A stretch of 64,000 nucleotides of DNA, taken from positions 1 to 64,000 of the forward strand of contig JABIFG010000104.1 of assembly GCA_018650795.1 (NCBI GenBank), in the 5' to 3' direction. Each line of letters opens with the position of its first letter. Position 1 is the first letter of the stretch. Positions 42,066 through 51,738 of the stretch are shown here, one piece after another. The DNA comes from Fidelibacterota bacterium. GTDB lineage: Bacteria > Fidelibacterota > UBA8477 > JABMPR01. The notes below the pieces were generated by a model. That model saw nothing but the letters and a program-made list of their open reading frames with translations, ran no database searches and was not told the origin of the DNA. The position numbers and the translations under genes are program-made.

Positions 42066-42644
42066 CTATTTTGCATTACCAACAGCTGCTTCCAATTCTT
42101 TGAAAGCCTGGGAGGCTTTGAACTCAGCATAAAGAGCCTCTTCATTTTTGATGACATTCACCACAGCTGTGCTAACAGCATCTTTTTTCAAGCCAAGCTG
42201 CACATATGCGATCCAGGTGCCACCAGTTTTTTCGTAGGGGTAGCGTTTCAGGACCGTGACACCATTCAAGGTGTTATCTGTAACCGTCTTTGATGTGGAT
42301 TGATAAAACTCAACGATTTGAGTGTTTTCTGTCATGCCAGCTTCTTGAGTAAAGCTTTTTACCTGACTCTTCACATTGGCGGAGATGCGCTCTGAAAGCT
42401 CTACTTTGCCAGCCTGTTTAGCTTTGTCGATGGCTAAATCCATTTTGCGGGACTCACCCATACCAACGGCATAGATATACATATCATCTTCCTCAGGAGG
42501 ATTGGTAAACCAATCCGGCAAATCAGTGGGTCCCTTGGGATTATTTGCATCTTTTGGCATGTCGATGACTTCTTTCCCACTCGAGCAGTTAATCATGACC
42601 AAAGCGGTCAGTACAATTAAAAAACTTAATTTCACTATCTTCAT
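42066..42644 (-). CDS. LPP20-like lipoprotein
   Basis: A 192-residue lipoprotein with signal SFLIVLTALVMINC, the Cys being the lipid site. The mature part has DLPDWFTNPPEEDDMYIYAVGMGESRKMDLAIDKAKQAGKVELSERISANVKS, which is the LPP20/FlgO-like pattern of outer-membrane lipoproteins. The C-terminal half ends with YVQLGLKKDAVSTAVVNVIK. Such proteins have been linked to flagella or outer-membrane function in other groups, and no flagellar genes are visible here. GGAG sits upstream of the ATG. Confidence 0.8.
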   Translation of the reverse strand: MKIVKLSFLIVLTALVMINCSSGKEVIDMPKDANNPKGPTDLPDWFTNPPEEDDMYIYAVGMGESRKMDLAIDKAKQAGKVELSERISANVKSQVKSFTQEAGMTENTQIVEFYQSTSKTVTDNTLNGVTVLKRYPYEKTGGTWIAYVQLGLKKDAVSTAVVNVIKNEEALYAEFKASQAFKELEAAVGNAK

Positions 42645-42794
42645 GTTACCTCCTAATTATTCAAACTCACTTTGGCGAAGCGATTTGAATATAAGTTAAT
42701 TATTCCTGATATCATGAAAAAGTTGGTAATACCAATTGTCCATAACTACTTTCCTTTCATCGAGTAAACCTCAAATCAAACAGATCGGATTATT

Positions 42795-45700
42795 ATGCAC
42801 AGGATATGTCTTGTGTTGTTGGCTATATGCTTACAGGCCAATGACATACGTATCTCTGAGGTGATGTCAAATCCTCAGGGATCGGAGTATGAAAATGAAT
42901 TTATCGAGATCTTTAATGCTGGTGACCATGTGATGCAAATCAATGGCTGGATTTTGAGCGATGGAAATGGGGTAGATACGATTTCCCATTTATCGGGTCC
43001 AATTGGGGTTCAAGCTGATCGCTATGCCCTTATCGTAGATCCTGGATATGATTTTCTTTCTGGACCATACCCAGGCGTCCTCAATGATTCGCTTTCGATT
43101 TATACTATTTCAACAGATGCCAGCTTTGGAAGTGGCGGACTCTCAAACGCAGGCGAGTCAGTTATCATTCGAAGTCCAGACTCGACAATCTCAAGTGTTA
43201 TGTCCTGGTCTTCGTCTACTACGAATGGTTACTCTTGGGAAAGAGTCTCTGTGGCCACGGTTGATTCACTCAGCTCCTGGGAGCAGTCTTTAGATATAAA
43301 TGGAACTCCAGGTTATCGTAATTCAGTTACACCACCCCTCATTAATCTGAGTTTGTTGGGAATTGAAATCGAACCTGGAGTGGTCGATGAATTGGTGAAT
43401 ATCATAATCACTTTAAAAAATGAGGGTGAGCATGAGATTCCGAATTTTTCAATTTCCATTTATCGCGATGAAGATCAAAATGGTGAAAAAGGAGCAGGCG
43501 AGTGGGAAACATCCATTCAGGAAAATTCGGTGTTGAGTTCGCAGGAGGTCATGGAATTCCACATCTCCCTTTTCCCCCTCGTTCCAGGGGTGCATCAGCT
43601 TGAGGTGAGAGTATTCACAGAAAATGATGAAGTTTCAGTAGATGATTCCCTGCGCTTTGAGGTAATGGGATCATATCCCACAAATATCATCAGCATTACT
43701 GAAGTCATGTATAGTCCCTTTTCAGATCAACAGGGTGAATGGGTGGAAATCCAAAATAGAAGTGGGGAAGCCGTTTCATTGCAGGGGTGGACATTCTCAG
43801 ATGCTAATCAAACACGCCATCTCATTGCCGATAGCCTGTTATATATGGATTCATTTGAGTATTTAACCCTGTGTGCTTCATCAAATATCACGAATTATTT
43901 TGGTCTTGAACTTGATCAGGTTCTTGAACTCAGTTCATGGCCAGCCTTAAATAGTTCATCTGATTCGGTCCGTTTGTTTGATGCAACAGGCCATAGGGTG
44001 GCTTCGATATATTATAGGGGAAGTTGGGGTGAATCTGCAACAACACTGGAACGTCGACATCCAGACAGCCATCCCCACGAGGAAATCAACTGGGCAGCCA
44101 GCGCACATACCGATGGGGGCACCCCATCACGGATGAATACGCGACATCTGCTCCCAGTGGACATTCAAATTGATCAAATAGTCGTAGAAACTTCAAGTAC
44201 AATTGGACCGGCGCAGGCACAGGTGTGTGTCGGCTTTCAAAACCTGGGTATCGACACATTGTATTTATTGGAACTTGAATCTGATGCTGACATCTACTGG
44301 TCTGGAGCTTTACCAAGCTATGAACTGGATTCACTAATTTTCACCAGCTCAATGTTATGGCCGGGATACAACGAAATTCCAATCCGCATAATTCATGATG
44401 ACGAGATCTTGGCAGACACCTCTGTACAGGTAGTGTTGGGTTTTCAGCCTGATCAAATTGCCATAAATGAAATCCACTATCTTCCTCACGAAGATCAGGT
44501 CGAATTCCTTGAATTTATAAATACAAGTTCAAACGAAATTGATCTGAAGGGGTGGAGTTATATGGATCGCAGTGGTGCTGAAGGCGAAGTGATGTCATCG
44601 TTTCTCATTCAGCCTGATAGCTTGTTTTTATGGACTGGTGATGCGAACAGGCTGGGGGATTGGGCACCATCCTCTGCCAGTATCAGTGAGCTTTCATCCT
44701 GGCCAAGCCTAAATAACAGCTCGGATTCAATTATTGTCAGGGACCCACTGGGACATAGGATGCTCGCGATAGATTATCTCACTCCAGCGAATAGCGAAAT
44801 TGGCAAAAGTCTGGAGCGGTTGGCGCTTTGGAAGGCTCAAGAATTGGAGTCCAGCTGGTCTATCTGTCATGATCCGATTGGTATCACTCCCGGCAGGCAA
44901 AATTCGGTACTCATACCGCCACAGAACCTGGCTGTACAAGATTTGGTATTGTTGGATTCAATTCTCTGGAAAAACACAGTGTTTTCAATCAAGCTTCCTG
45001 TTGCAAATGCAGGGATATCTCAGGCAGTAGGAGCTCAGCTCAATATCAGGCTACACCACAATGATACTCAGATCGAAGACTGGACAGAGATATTACCTCC
45101 CATTGAGGCCGGGGACACTTTAATCTCGGAAATTGATCTCATTTCAGAGTCTTCAGGCTGGATAATCATTGAAGCTGAGGTTCAATATAATGGCGATGAA
45201 TTATATGATGATAATATCATAGTTCAGCGGGTATACATATCTGGGGATGCATCACCTCTGGTCATAAATGAAATTATGCCTTTGCCTGTTATAGATCAGA
45301 ATGAGTGGATCGAAATTTACAACAGGAGTGCCGAGACTGTGAATATGTTGGGATGGTTTATTGCAGACAATTCCGGATCAGCAATTAGTATTTCTGATAC
45401 CAGTATCCGGCTGGAACGCAACAGCTATCTGGTGATTGGTAATGATCTAGGTCTGGCACCAAATCTACATGGTGGTGATTATCTGGGAATCCCGCATTTT
45501 CCAACGCTGAACAATTCTGACGAGAGCCTCACTCTATCTGATCCACAACGTATTTCCATGGATGAGATGTCTTATAGTGCAGATGCAGCTTTGGTGCAGG
45601 GACGTTCCTTAGAGAGAATTCGTCCGCAGGTCTCAGGTCAGGATACCAGGAATTGGAGCGTTTGCATTGATGGTTTTGGCTCAACTCCAGGAGTGGAGAA

Positions 45701-46040
45701 CAGTCTCTATCTGGATGTCCTAACATCAGAACTGTTTGTTGAACTGGAGCCTAACCCTTTCTCGCCCAATGGTGATGGACATGCCGATCAAGTGGTCATA
45801 CAATATGAGTTGCCGTTTGAGCACGGACTCATGTCTGTGATGGTTTTTGATATGGCAGGTCGAAAAATTGCAGAGCCAGTACAGATAAATCCTGTGAGTC
45901 ACCGCGGACACGTGTTTTGGGATGGAGAGGCAAATTATGGTGGTAAGGCTGTGACAGGCCTTTATATCATGAAATTGCTATTCGATGATCAGGCAGGAAA
46001 AGTGTGGAGTGATTTGCAGAAAGTATATTTGATTCGTTAA
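42795..46040 (+). CDS. Large exported protein with four lamin-tail domains and FlgD-like C-terminus
   Basis: A 1081-residue exported protein with signal MHRICLVLLAICLQA. Four lamin-tail domains begin near residues 18 (ISEVMSNP), 298 (ITEVMYSP), 554 (INEIHYLP) and 821 (INEIMPLP), each with an EWIEI/EFIEI strand and a GW.F/L.D turn. Between them are CARDB-like beta domains (LLGIEIEPGVVDELVNIIITLKN). The C-terminal 100 residues have LEPNPFSPNGDGHADQVVIQYELP and KAVTGLYIMKL, the FlgD-Ig-like sorting or stalk domain of exported proteins in FCB-type bacteria. Likely a cell-surface adhesive or structural protein. Only a weak ribosome site is visible before the ATG. Confidence 0.85.
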   Translation: MHRICLVLLAICLQANDIRISEVMSNPQGSEYENEFIEIFNAGDHVMQINGWILSDGNGVDTISHLSGPIGVQADRYALIVDPGYDFLSGPYPGVLNDSLSIYTISTDASFGSGGLSNAGESVIIRSPDSTISSVMSWSSSTTNGYSWERVSVATVDSLSSWEQSLDINGTPGYRNSVTPPLINLSLLGIEIEPGVVDELVNIIITLKNEGEHEIPNFSISIYRDEDQNGEKGAGEWETSIQENSVLSSQEVMEFHISLFPLVPGVHQLEVRVFTENDEVSVDDSLRFEVMGSYPTNIISITEVMYSPFSDQQGEWVEIQNRSGEAVSLQGWTFSDANQTRHLIADSLLYMDSFEYLTLCASSNITNYFGLELDQVLELSSWPALNSSSDSVRLFDATGHRVASIYYRGSWGESATTLERRHPDSHPHEEINWAASAHTDGGTPSRMNTRHLLPVDIQIDQIVVETSSTIGPAQAQVCVGFQNLGIDTLYLLELESDADIYWSGALPSYELDSLIFTSSMLWPGYNEIPIRIIHDDEILADTSVQVVLGFQPDQIAINEIHYLPHEDQVEFLEFINTSSNEIDLKGWSYMDRSGAEGEVMSSFLIQPDSLFLWTGDANRLGDWAPSSASISELSSWPSLNNSSDSIIVRDPLGHRMLAIDYLTPANSEIGKSLERLALWKAQELESSWSICHDPIGITPGRQNSVLIPPQNLAVQDLVLLDSILWKNTVFSIKLPVANAGISQAVGAQLNIRLHHNDTQIEDWTEILPPIEAGDTLISEIDLISESSGWIIIEAEVQYNGDELYDDNIIVQRVYISGDASPLVINEIMPLPVIDQNEWIEIYNRSAETVNMLGWFIADNSGSAISISDTSIRLERNSYLVIGNDLGLAPNLHGGDYLGIPHFPTLNNSDESLTLSDPQRISMDEMSYSADAALVQGRSLERIRPQVSGQDTRNWSVCIDGFGSTPGVENSLYLDVLTSELFVELEPNPFSPNGDGHADQVVIQYELPFEHGLMSVMVFDMAGRKIAEPVQINPVSHRGHVFWDGEANYGGKAVTGLYIMKLLFDDQAGKVWSDLQKVYLIR

Positions 46041-46115
46041 TAATTGTGTTTGGTGATAGTTCTTATAAGGCATATTATATATCTATTAGACTAATTGGCA
46101 TTGGGGGGGTGAACA

Positions 46116-46637
46116 ATCATATCTGAAAACTCAAAGGGTCATTCAATCTGGCTCATTCCAGCACAACCTGAATTTGATTATCTTCAAAACTTGATCACAC
46201 AACTCTCTGGGCGGGGAGAGACACCAGAATTCTCACCACATATCACTTTGCTTGGTCAATTACCGCAAAGCGTAAAATGGATTAAGGCAAAGATGATTGA
46301 ATGTTTTCATGAGGTAGATCCTATTCATCTGAGCTTCAGTCATGTCGGGATGACAGATCAATATTTCAGGAGTATCATCATACATGCACACCCCAATCCG
46401 GTACTTGAGCAACTACATACAAGTGCCAGGCAGCATTTTGAGATAGTGACCAATCACACTTTCGTGCCACACCTGAGTTTACTGTACAGTCATCTCGAGC
46501 CACACAACAAGAAGTTATTAATGGAAAGCATTGCCATTGGATCGCCTCTCTCCGTAACAATAAAAGAGGCTGTATTGGTTGAAACAAATGGGGGGCTAGA
46601 TCAATGGCAGGAAGTCTTCAGAATTCCACTTAGTTGA
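46116..46637 (+). CDS. 2H phosphoesterase (2'-5' RNA ligase-like), start codon unusual
   Basis: A 2H-superfamily protein with the two His motifs SPHITLLG and VPHLSLLY. The frame is complete upstream of the first ordinary start (TTG at 46191): it encodes SKGHSIWLIPAQPEFDYLQ, which is the expected first strand of the fold. Reading back, the only codons before the in-frame stop TGA (46110-46112) are ACA, ATC and ATA, and a GGGGGGGTG run stands before them. The true start is therefore probably ATC (46116) or ATA (46119), or the sequence has a one-base shift from the GTG at 46109. About 173 residues. The activity could be hydrolysis of 2',3'-cyclic ends. Confidence 0.7.
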   Translation: MISENSKGHSIWLIPAQPEFDYLQNLITQLSGRGETPEFSPHITLLGQLPQSVKWIKAKMIECFHEVDPIHLSFSHVGMTDQYFRSIIIHAHPNPVLEQLHTSARQHFEIVTNHTFVPHLSLLYSHLEPHNKKLLMESIAIGSPLSVTIKEAVLVETNGGLDQWQEVFRIPLS

Positions 46638-46640
46638 CAT

Positions 46641-46670
46641 AAAAAAGTCCCGGATTCCCGGGACTTTTTT
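46641..46670. terminator. Bidirectional intrinsic terminator
   Basis: Perfect 13-bp arms (AAAAAAGTCCCGG and CCGGGACTTTTTT) around a 4-base loop. It ends the 2H gene (+) and pntB (-). Confidence 0.95.
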
Positions 46671-46703
46671 AGTTACTATTTCTTTCTTATCCTTCGATGG
46701 AGA

Positions 46704-48092
46704 CTATTCTTCTTTGAGGGATTTTACAAGACCAGTAACCACGGCCTTGGCATCTCCAAATACCATCATGGTTTTATCATCAAAGAACAGTGGGTTGGCT
46801 TCACCGGCGAAACCGGCACCCATTGAGCGTTTAACAAACATGACGGTTCGGGCATAATCAACATTCAAAATAGGCATGCCATAAAGCGGACTATCTTTCT
46901 TGGTCCGGGCAGCTGGATTTACCACATCATTCGCACCGATAATCAAAGCAACATCTGTGTTTTGGAATTCATCATTGATATCATCCATTTCATACAACAC
47001 GTCATAAGGTACGTTGGCTTCAGCCAGCAAGACATTCATGTGTCCGGGCATTCTCCCTGCCACAGGGTGAATAGCATATTTGACATCGATTCCTCGAGCT
47101 GTGAGCATCTCAGCCATTTCATGTAAAACATGCTGAGCCTGGGCAACAGCAAGACCGTAGCCAGGTACAATGATAACTGATTGAACCGTATCCATAATCA
47201 TGGCCGCGTCTTCTGCAGTATAACGGGTTACCGTCTTTTGCTCGCCACCACCTGTACCGGCATCACCTGTGCTGTCATCTGTACCTACAGCACCAAAGAG
47301 TACATTAAAGAGACTGCGGTTCATGGCATCACACATGAGCTGTGTGAGGATCAATCCGGAAGCACCAACCAGAGCACCTGCTATGATTAACACATTATTT
47401 GATAGCACAAAACCCGTTGCTGAAGCTGCCAGGCCTGAATAGGAATTAAGTAGCGCAATAACTACGGGCATGTCTGCTCCACCAATAGGAATCACAAAGG
47501 TGATTCCAAAAATAGCGGCAGCTGCAATGATCAGGAGTGGCCACATCGGTACATCGGGAGCCATGACGTACATAACACCAAAAATTACGACACCGATCAT
47601 TAAAAGAAAGTTAAGTATCTGATGCATGGGCAGAACGATGGGACGACCGGGCATAATGCCCTGCAATTTTGCAAAAGCGATCAATGAACCCGTCAAGGTA
47701 ACTGTACCGATAAATAAACTCAGAATGAGGGTAATGTTCACATCCAGGGTTATGGGAAGCGTGGTTGGTTCAAGATATTCTGAATAAGCTACCAGAGTTG
47801 AAGCGATACCACCAAATCCATTGAATAGAGCCACCATTTGTGGCATGGACGTCATTTCAATCCGCTTAGCTATTATGCCACCGATAAGACCACCTGCTAC
47901 CATACCAACAATGATCTGTACAGGACCGGCTATGCCAGAGATCACCAATGTGATCACAATGGCGATGGCCATAGCCATCATAGCATATTGGTTACCCCTG
48001 CGGGCAGTTTTTGCTGAACCAAGATACTTCAATCCAATAATAAAAAGTGCTGAAGCCAGGAGATAGGTGAACTGTTCTAAATAGATCATCAT
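46704..48092 (-). CDS. pntB: NAD(P) transhydrogenase subunit beta
   Basis: Couples hydride transfer between NADH and NADP+ to proton movement across the inner membrane. The 462-residue protein has an N-terminal membrane domain of about eight helices (YLLASALFIIGLKYLGSAKTARRGNQ) and a C-terminal NADP(H) domain: VIIVPGYGLAVAQAQHVLHEMAEML, HPVAGRMPGHMNVLLAEANVPYD, ALIIGANDVVNPAARTK and FVKRSMGAGFAG. All motifs are intact. The start overlaps the stop of the preceding small subunit by one base. Together with 48092-49533 it forms the three-gene split form of the enzyme. Confidence 0.96.
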   Translation of the reverse strand: MMIYLEQFTYLLASALFIIGLKYLGSAKTARRGNQYAMMAMAIAIVITLVISGIAGPVQIIVGMVAGGLIGGIIAKRIEMTSMPQMVALFNGFGGIASTLVAYSEYLEPTTLPITLDVNITLILSLFIGTVTLTGSLIAFAKLQGIMPGRPIVLPMHQILNFLLMIGVVIFGVMYVMAPDVPMWPLLIIAAAAIFGITFVIPIGGADMPVVIALLNSYSGLAASATGFVLSNNVLIIAGALVGASGLILTQLMCDAMNRSLFNVLFGAVGTDDSTGDAGTGGGEQKTVTRYTAEDAAMIMDTVQSVIIVPGYGLAVAQAQHVLHEMAEMLTARGIDVKYAIHPVAGRMPGHMNVLLAEANVPYDVLYEMDDINDEFQNTDVALIIGANDVVNPAARTKKDSPLYGMPILNVDYARTVMFVKRSMGAGFAGEANPLFFDDKTMMVFGDAKAVVTGLVKSLKEE

Positions 48093-48391
48093 CAGGCTCC
48101 TTTCTCAGTCTTTTTATCTTTTTTAAACATGCCCAACATACGGTCTGTTACCATAAATCCACCAATCACATTGATCATGGCGAACATGATAGCCAGAACT
48201 CCGAGGACGGTACTGAGTTTCCAATTGTTGGCATTAGCTGCCAACAAAGCACCAACTACCGTAATACCTGAGATGGCATTTGACCCAGACATCAGTGGGG
48301 TATGTAATAATGGTGGAACCTTTGTAATCAACTCAAAGCCGATAAACACGGCGAGAGTGAAGACATAGATGGATACAATTAGACTTTCCAT
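48092..48391 (-). CDS. pntAB: NAD(P) transhydrogenase subunit alpha, part 2 (membrane)
   Basis: A 99-residue membrane subunit corresponding to the C-terminal membrane part of E. coli PntA. IYVFTLAVFIGFELITKVPPLLHTPLMSGSNAISGITVVGALL has the conserved PLLHTPLMSGSNAISG. Three hydrophobic segments are visible. One-base overlaps on both sides place it firmly in the pntAA-pntAB-pntB operon. Confidence 0.95.
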   Translation of the reverse strand: MESLIVSIYVFTLAVFIGFELITKVPPLLHTPLMSGSNAISGITVVGALLAANANNWKLSTVLGVLAIMFAMINVIGGFMVTDRMLGMFKKDKKTEKGA

Positions 48392-49533
48392 TACGCATTC
48401 CCTCCTGATATAGACTTTTTAACAAGATCATTCTGAATTTCTCCAGCATGGGTGATACATGCACCAGCAGTGACTTCTTCCTCGAAATCAAGGGAGTTGT
48501 CTTCATTCTGGAAGAGGTTTTTAAATAGGTTGAGGAGGTTTTTTGAAAACATCGCACTACCATTGATTGATAATGTGGCTGGAAGATTAAGTGTTCCAAC
48601 AATTGTAACGCCATGTTTGACTACCGTCTTGCCAGCTTCTGATAGCTCACAATTTCCGCCACCTTCAATGGCCAGATCAATAATGACAGATCCGGGTCGC
48701 ATCATTTTTACCATATCTTCAGTAATGAGGATAGGTGCTGCTTTTCCAAAAATCTGGGCTGTGGTAATAATAACATCAACCTTTGGCAAGCGTGCACCAA
48801 TGGCCTCCTGCTCAGCAATCAGAAAAGCATCGGACTGTTGCTTCGCGTATCCACCGGTGGTCTCGACATTTTCTTCTGGAACTTCCATATGTACAAAAGT
48901 AGCACCGAGACTTTTAACTTGTTCTTCTACTGCAGGTCGTGGATCAAAGGCTTCAACTTTGGAACCCAGACGTTTTGCTGTGGCAATAGCCTGAAGACCA
49001 GCGACGCCAGCACCAAGCACAAATGTAGTTGCCGGTGGGATAGATCCTGCAGCTGTCATAAGCAGAGGAAAGATTTTAGCGAGATGGTTGGCTGAAATAA
49101 GCACAGCCTTGTACCCTGCCAACGTGGCCATTGAGCTCAAAGTGTCCATGCTTTGTGCGCGGGAAATTCTTGGAATAAACTCTGTGGCAAAACTGGTAAT
49201 CTTTTTTGCATTCATTGCGTTCAGGGTTGCATGATTGCTCAAAGGAGCGAGATAGCCCATATAGATGGCTCCATCCTGCATCATTTTGACTTCATCAGAA
49301 CTGGGTGGTTGAACTTTAAAGATGACATCTGCTCCGGCAAAAAGCGAGTTGGCATCATCAACAATACTGGCTCCGGCTTTTTCAAACTCTTGATCTGAAA
49401 TGAATGAGCCAGCTCCCGCATTTTTCTGGACAATGACTTCATGCTCCAAGCGAGTAAATGCAGTAACCATTCCGGGGACCATCGCAACGCGGGTCTCTCC
49501 AGAAGTTGTCTCAAGGGGTATACCGATCTTCAC
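48391..49533 (-). CDS. pntAA: NAD(P) transhydrogenase subunit alpha, part 1 (NAD-binding)
   Basis: The 380-residue NAD(H)-binding subunit. MKIGIPLETTSGETRVAMVPG is the typical opening, FATEFIPRISRAQSMDTLSSMATLAGYKAV follows, and VLGAGVAGLQAIATAKRLGSKVEAFDPRP binds NAD. GGYAKQQSDAFLIAEQEAI is present too. The alanine-dehydrogenase-like fold is complete, and the membrane segments are in the next gene, as in the split type of Rhodospirillum. A 144-bp gap separates it from the CBS gene and should carry the operon promoter. Confidence 0.95.
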   Translation of the reverse strand: MKIGIPLETTSGETRVAMVPGMVTAFTRLEHEVIVQKNAGAGSFISDQEFEKAGASIVDDANSLFAGADVIFKVQPPSSDEVKMMQDGAIYMGYLAPLSNHATLNAMNAKKITSFATEFIPRISRAQSMDTLSSMATLAGYKAVLISANHLAKIFPLLMTAAGSIPPATTFVLGAGVAGLQAIATAKRLGSKVEAFDPRPAVEEQVKSLGATFVHMEVPEENVETTGGYAKQQSDAFLIAEQEAIGARLPKVDVIITTAQIFGKAAPILITEDMVKMMRPGSVIIDLAIEGGGNCELSEAGKTVVKHGVTIVGTLNLPATLSINGSAMFSKNLLNLFKNLFQNEDNSLDFEEEVTAGACITHAGEIQNDLVKKSISGGNA

Positions 49534-49677
49534 TGGGTCTCTCCTGTGTTGGTTAATATAACAAATTTAGTATTATTTTCATGGCGCCAAGATATCTGAA
49601 CACATGTCGCTGGCAAGAGGAGTTTTTTTAACTATTTGTTGCTGTTGTGCCTACAGCTCCAAAAGTGGGCGGGTAAA

Positions 49678-50082
49678 TTAAGCTTTGATACCGATCATAT
49701 GTTGTATCGCGCGTAAAATATCACGGCGACTGATCTGGCCTATAACTACACCATCCTCAACAACAGGAATCCTGCGATACACATTGTTCAAAAAGAGGTC
49801 AGCTACAGTGAAAATATCCATATCTGGACCTATACTCATAACCGCCTCTGTCATGTATTCACTAACTGGACCTGCAGGTGCATCATGGAAGGCTCCATTT
49901 GCCAGAGTTCGCAGACAATCCTTTTGTGAGATAATGCCAACCAGTCGACCCTCTTCATCCACAATGGGAGCACCTGATATTTCAGATTTCACCAATGCAT
50001 CTATAGCTGCGTAGATATCCATTTCAGGAGTAAAGACAACCAGCTCTTTTGTCATAAAATCACGAACGCTTATCTTATCCAT
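49678..50082 (-). CDS. CBS-domain pair protein
   Basis: A 134-residue protein made of two CBS domains and little else: VRDFMTKELVVFTPEMDIYAAIDALVKSEISGAPIVDEEGRLVGIISQKDCL and VSEYMTEAVMSIGPDMDIFTVADLFLNNVYRRIPVVEDGVVIGQISRRDIL. Such proteins bind adenine nucleotides and regulate partners. The partner is unknown. Upstream are a palindrome GTCAGCTGAC (50107-50116) and 220 bp of non-coding DNA shared with the divergent glycosyltransferase. Confidence 0.88.
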   Translation of the reverse strand: MDKISVRDFMTKELVVFTPEMDIYAAIDALVKSEISGAPIVDEEGRLVGIISQKDCLRTLANGAFHDAPAGPVSEYMTEAVMSIGPDMDIFTVADLFLNNVYRRIPVVEDGVVIGQISRRDILRAIQHMIGIKA

Positions 50083-50302
50083 TGATACCTCTTGCCTCTT
50101 TTTTAAGTCAGCTGACCTGTTCTCTGTTAGGACCTCTTATTTACAAAACATTTCAACAGTATCAAATACTTGTCTTAGAAAGTAAGACCTTACAGGGCGT
50201 GCTTGATTGTAAGATTGATCAATAATCAATATCGACCCATAATTGGTTTTTTTAAATCCTCAATGATTTGAATCACCATCCCTACCGTGTATCTTTTAGG
50301 CT

Positions 50303-51355
50303 ATGACAACGCAACAAAATAAGCGCCCTAAAGTAGCAGTTATTATTCCCCATTGGAATGGGATTGAGGTCCTTGAACCATGTTTGCGTTCACTGGAAGC
50401 CTCTGAATATGATCAACTGGAAATTGTGGTAGTGGATAATGCTTCATCAGATGAAAGTGTCGCTTTTGTTAAACGAGAATTTCCTCGCGTTAAAGTTTTA
50501 CAAAATTCAGAAAATCTGGGATTCGCAGGTGGATGCAATGTTGGCTTGAGGGAAATTGACTCAGACTTTTACCTTGTACTAAATAATGATACTACTCATG
50601 ACTCGAATTGGATCGGTCCCCTGGTTGAACAGATGGAATCAGATCCAAACATTGCAGCAGTTCAGCCCAAAATTATGTCCGCCCAAAATCCGGAGGTTTT
50701 TGATTATGCTGGTGGAGTTGGTGGGCTTATGGATATTTTGGCTTTCCCCTATGCCTTGGGGCGGATATTTACAACTACTGAGCAGGATGACGGCTTCTAC
50801 GATACACCTCAAGATATTTTCTGGGCCAGTGGGACGGCCCTTTTAATGCGAGGAACTGCCCTCCAGGATGTAGGATTATTTGACGAAGATTTTTTTGCAC
50901 ACATGGAAGAGATCGATCTATGTTGGCGATTCCATAACGCTGGTTGGCGGGTTGTGAATGCACCGGAATCCAGAATACTTCATCATTCAGGATGGACCCT
51001 ACCTCCAGATCGCTATCAGAAAAAATATTTGAACCATCGCAACAATCTGATGATGATTGTTAAAAATTATCCATTTGCCTATCTCGCAGCCATTTTACCT
51101 GCACGTATTGCCCTTGAAGGTGTCGCCTTTGTCTTTTCAGCATTGATTCGTGATTGGAAACGGATGGCCGCAATTACCATGGCCATAGGCTGGAACTTCA
51201 CCCACCCCTTTCTCCTGTACAAAAAACATCAAGAAGCAGGAAAGAAAAGGAAGCCGCAAGCTGTTGCAGCAACCCTGCGGAAGATGTATGGAGGCTCCAT
51301 TTTCTTCCAATATTTTTTACGCGGCCATAAACGAGCGAGGGATATAGAAGCATGA
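50303..51355 (+). CDS. Family 2 glycosyltransferase, rhamnosyltransferase-like
   Basis: A 350-residue GT2 enzyme. VAVIIPHWNGIEVLEPCLRSLE and IVVVDNASSDESVAF are the nucleotide-sugar motifs, ENLGFAGGCNVGL and LVLNNDT supply the acceptor/metal region, and FFAHMEEIDLCWRFHNAGW is the typical later ED motif. The C-terminal half has hydrophobic stretches (YLAAILPARIALEGVAFVFSALI), suggesting membrane association. It may build a cell-surface glycan, but no other polysaccharide genes are adjacent. Overlaps the next gene by 4 bp. Confidence 0.9.
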   Translation: MTTQQNKRPKVAVIIPHWNGIEVLEPCLRSLEASEYDQLEIVVVDNASSDESVAFVKREFPRVKVLQNSENLGFAGGCNVGLREIDSDFYLVLNNDTTHDSNWIGPLVEQMESDPNIAAVQPKIMSAQNPEVFDYAGGVGGLMDILAFPYALGRIFTTTEQDDGFYDTPQDIFWASGTALLMRGTALQDVGLFDEDFFAHMEEIDLCWRFHNAGWRVVNAPESRILHHSGWTLPPDRYQKKYLNHRNNLMMIVKNYPFAYLAAILPARIALEGVAFVFSALIRDWKRMAAITMAIGWNFTHPFLLYKKHQEAGKKRKPQAVAATLRKMYGGSIFFQYFLRGHKRARDIEA

Positions 51356-51738
51356 TGCCAGCAACATTTTTTGCCCTTATGGGTGCTATATTTGGAATCC
51401 TTACTGTCGCCTTAGGAGCTTTTGGAGCACATGCTTTGAAAACTATTCTGGACAGCTATGGGCAAAGCATCTGGGAGAAGGCAGTTTTCTATCAAGCGAT
51501 CCACGCCCTCCTGCTTCTGATATTACCAGGTCTCTCAAACTACATGACACCTAAAGATCTGAACATTTCTGGATATATGATTATTATCGGTATTTTTCTG
51601 TTTTCTGGAAGTCTTTATATTCTGGCACTCAGCGGAAAGAAATATTTTGGAGCAATCACCCCCATTGGTGGCGTTGCCTTGATCGCAGGTTGGTCATGGT
51701 TAGCCTACGCACTCTTTAAGGCGACATCTCGATCATGA
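51352..51738 (+). CDS. DUF423 family membrane protein
   Basis: A 128-residue membrane protein with four hydrophobic segments. ALMGAIFGILTVALGAFGAHALK at the start and YQAIHALLLLILPG, with a late GITPIGG-like segment (FGAITPIGGVALIAGWSWLAY), are the DUF423/TMEM256 pattern. Function unknown. The ATG overlaps the glycosyltransferase stop, and the next gene's ATG overlaps its own stop. Confidence 0.9.
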   Translation: MMPATFFALMGAIFGILTVALGAFGAHALKTILDSYGQSIWEKAVFYQAIHALLLLILPGLSNYMTPKDLNISGYMIIIGIFLFSGSLYILALSGKKYFGAITPIGGVALIAGWSWLAYALFKATSRS

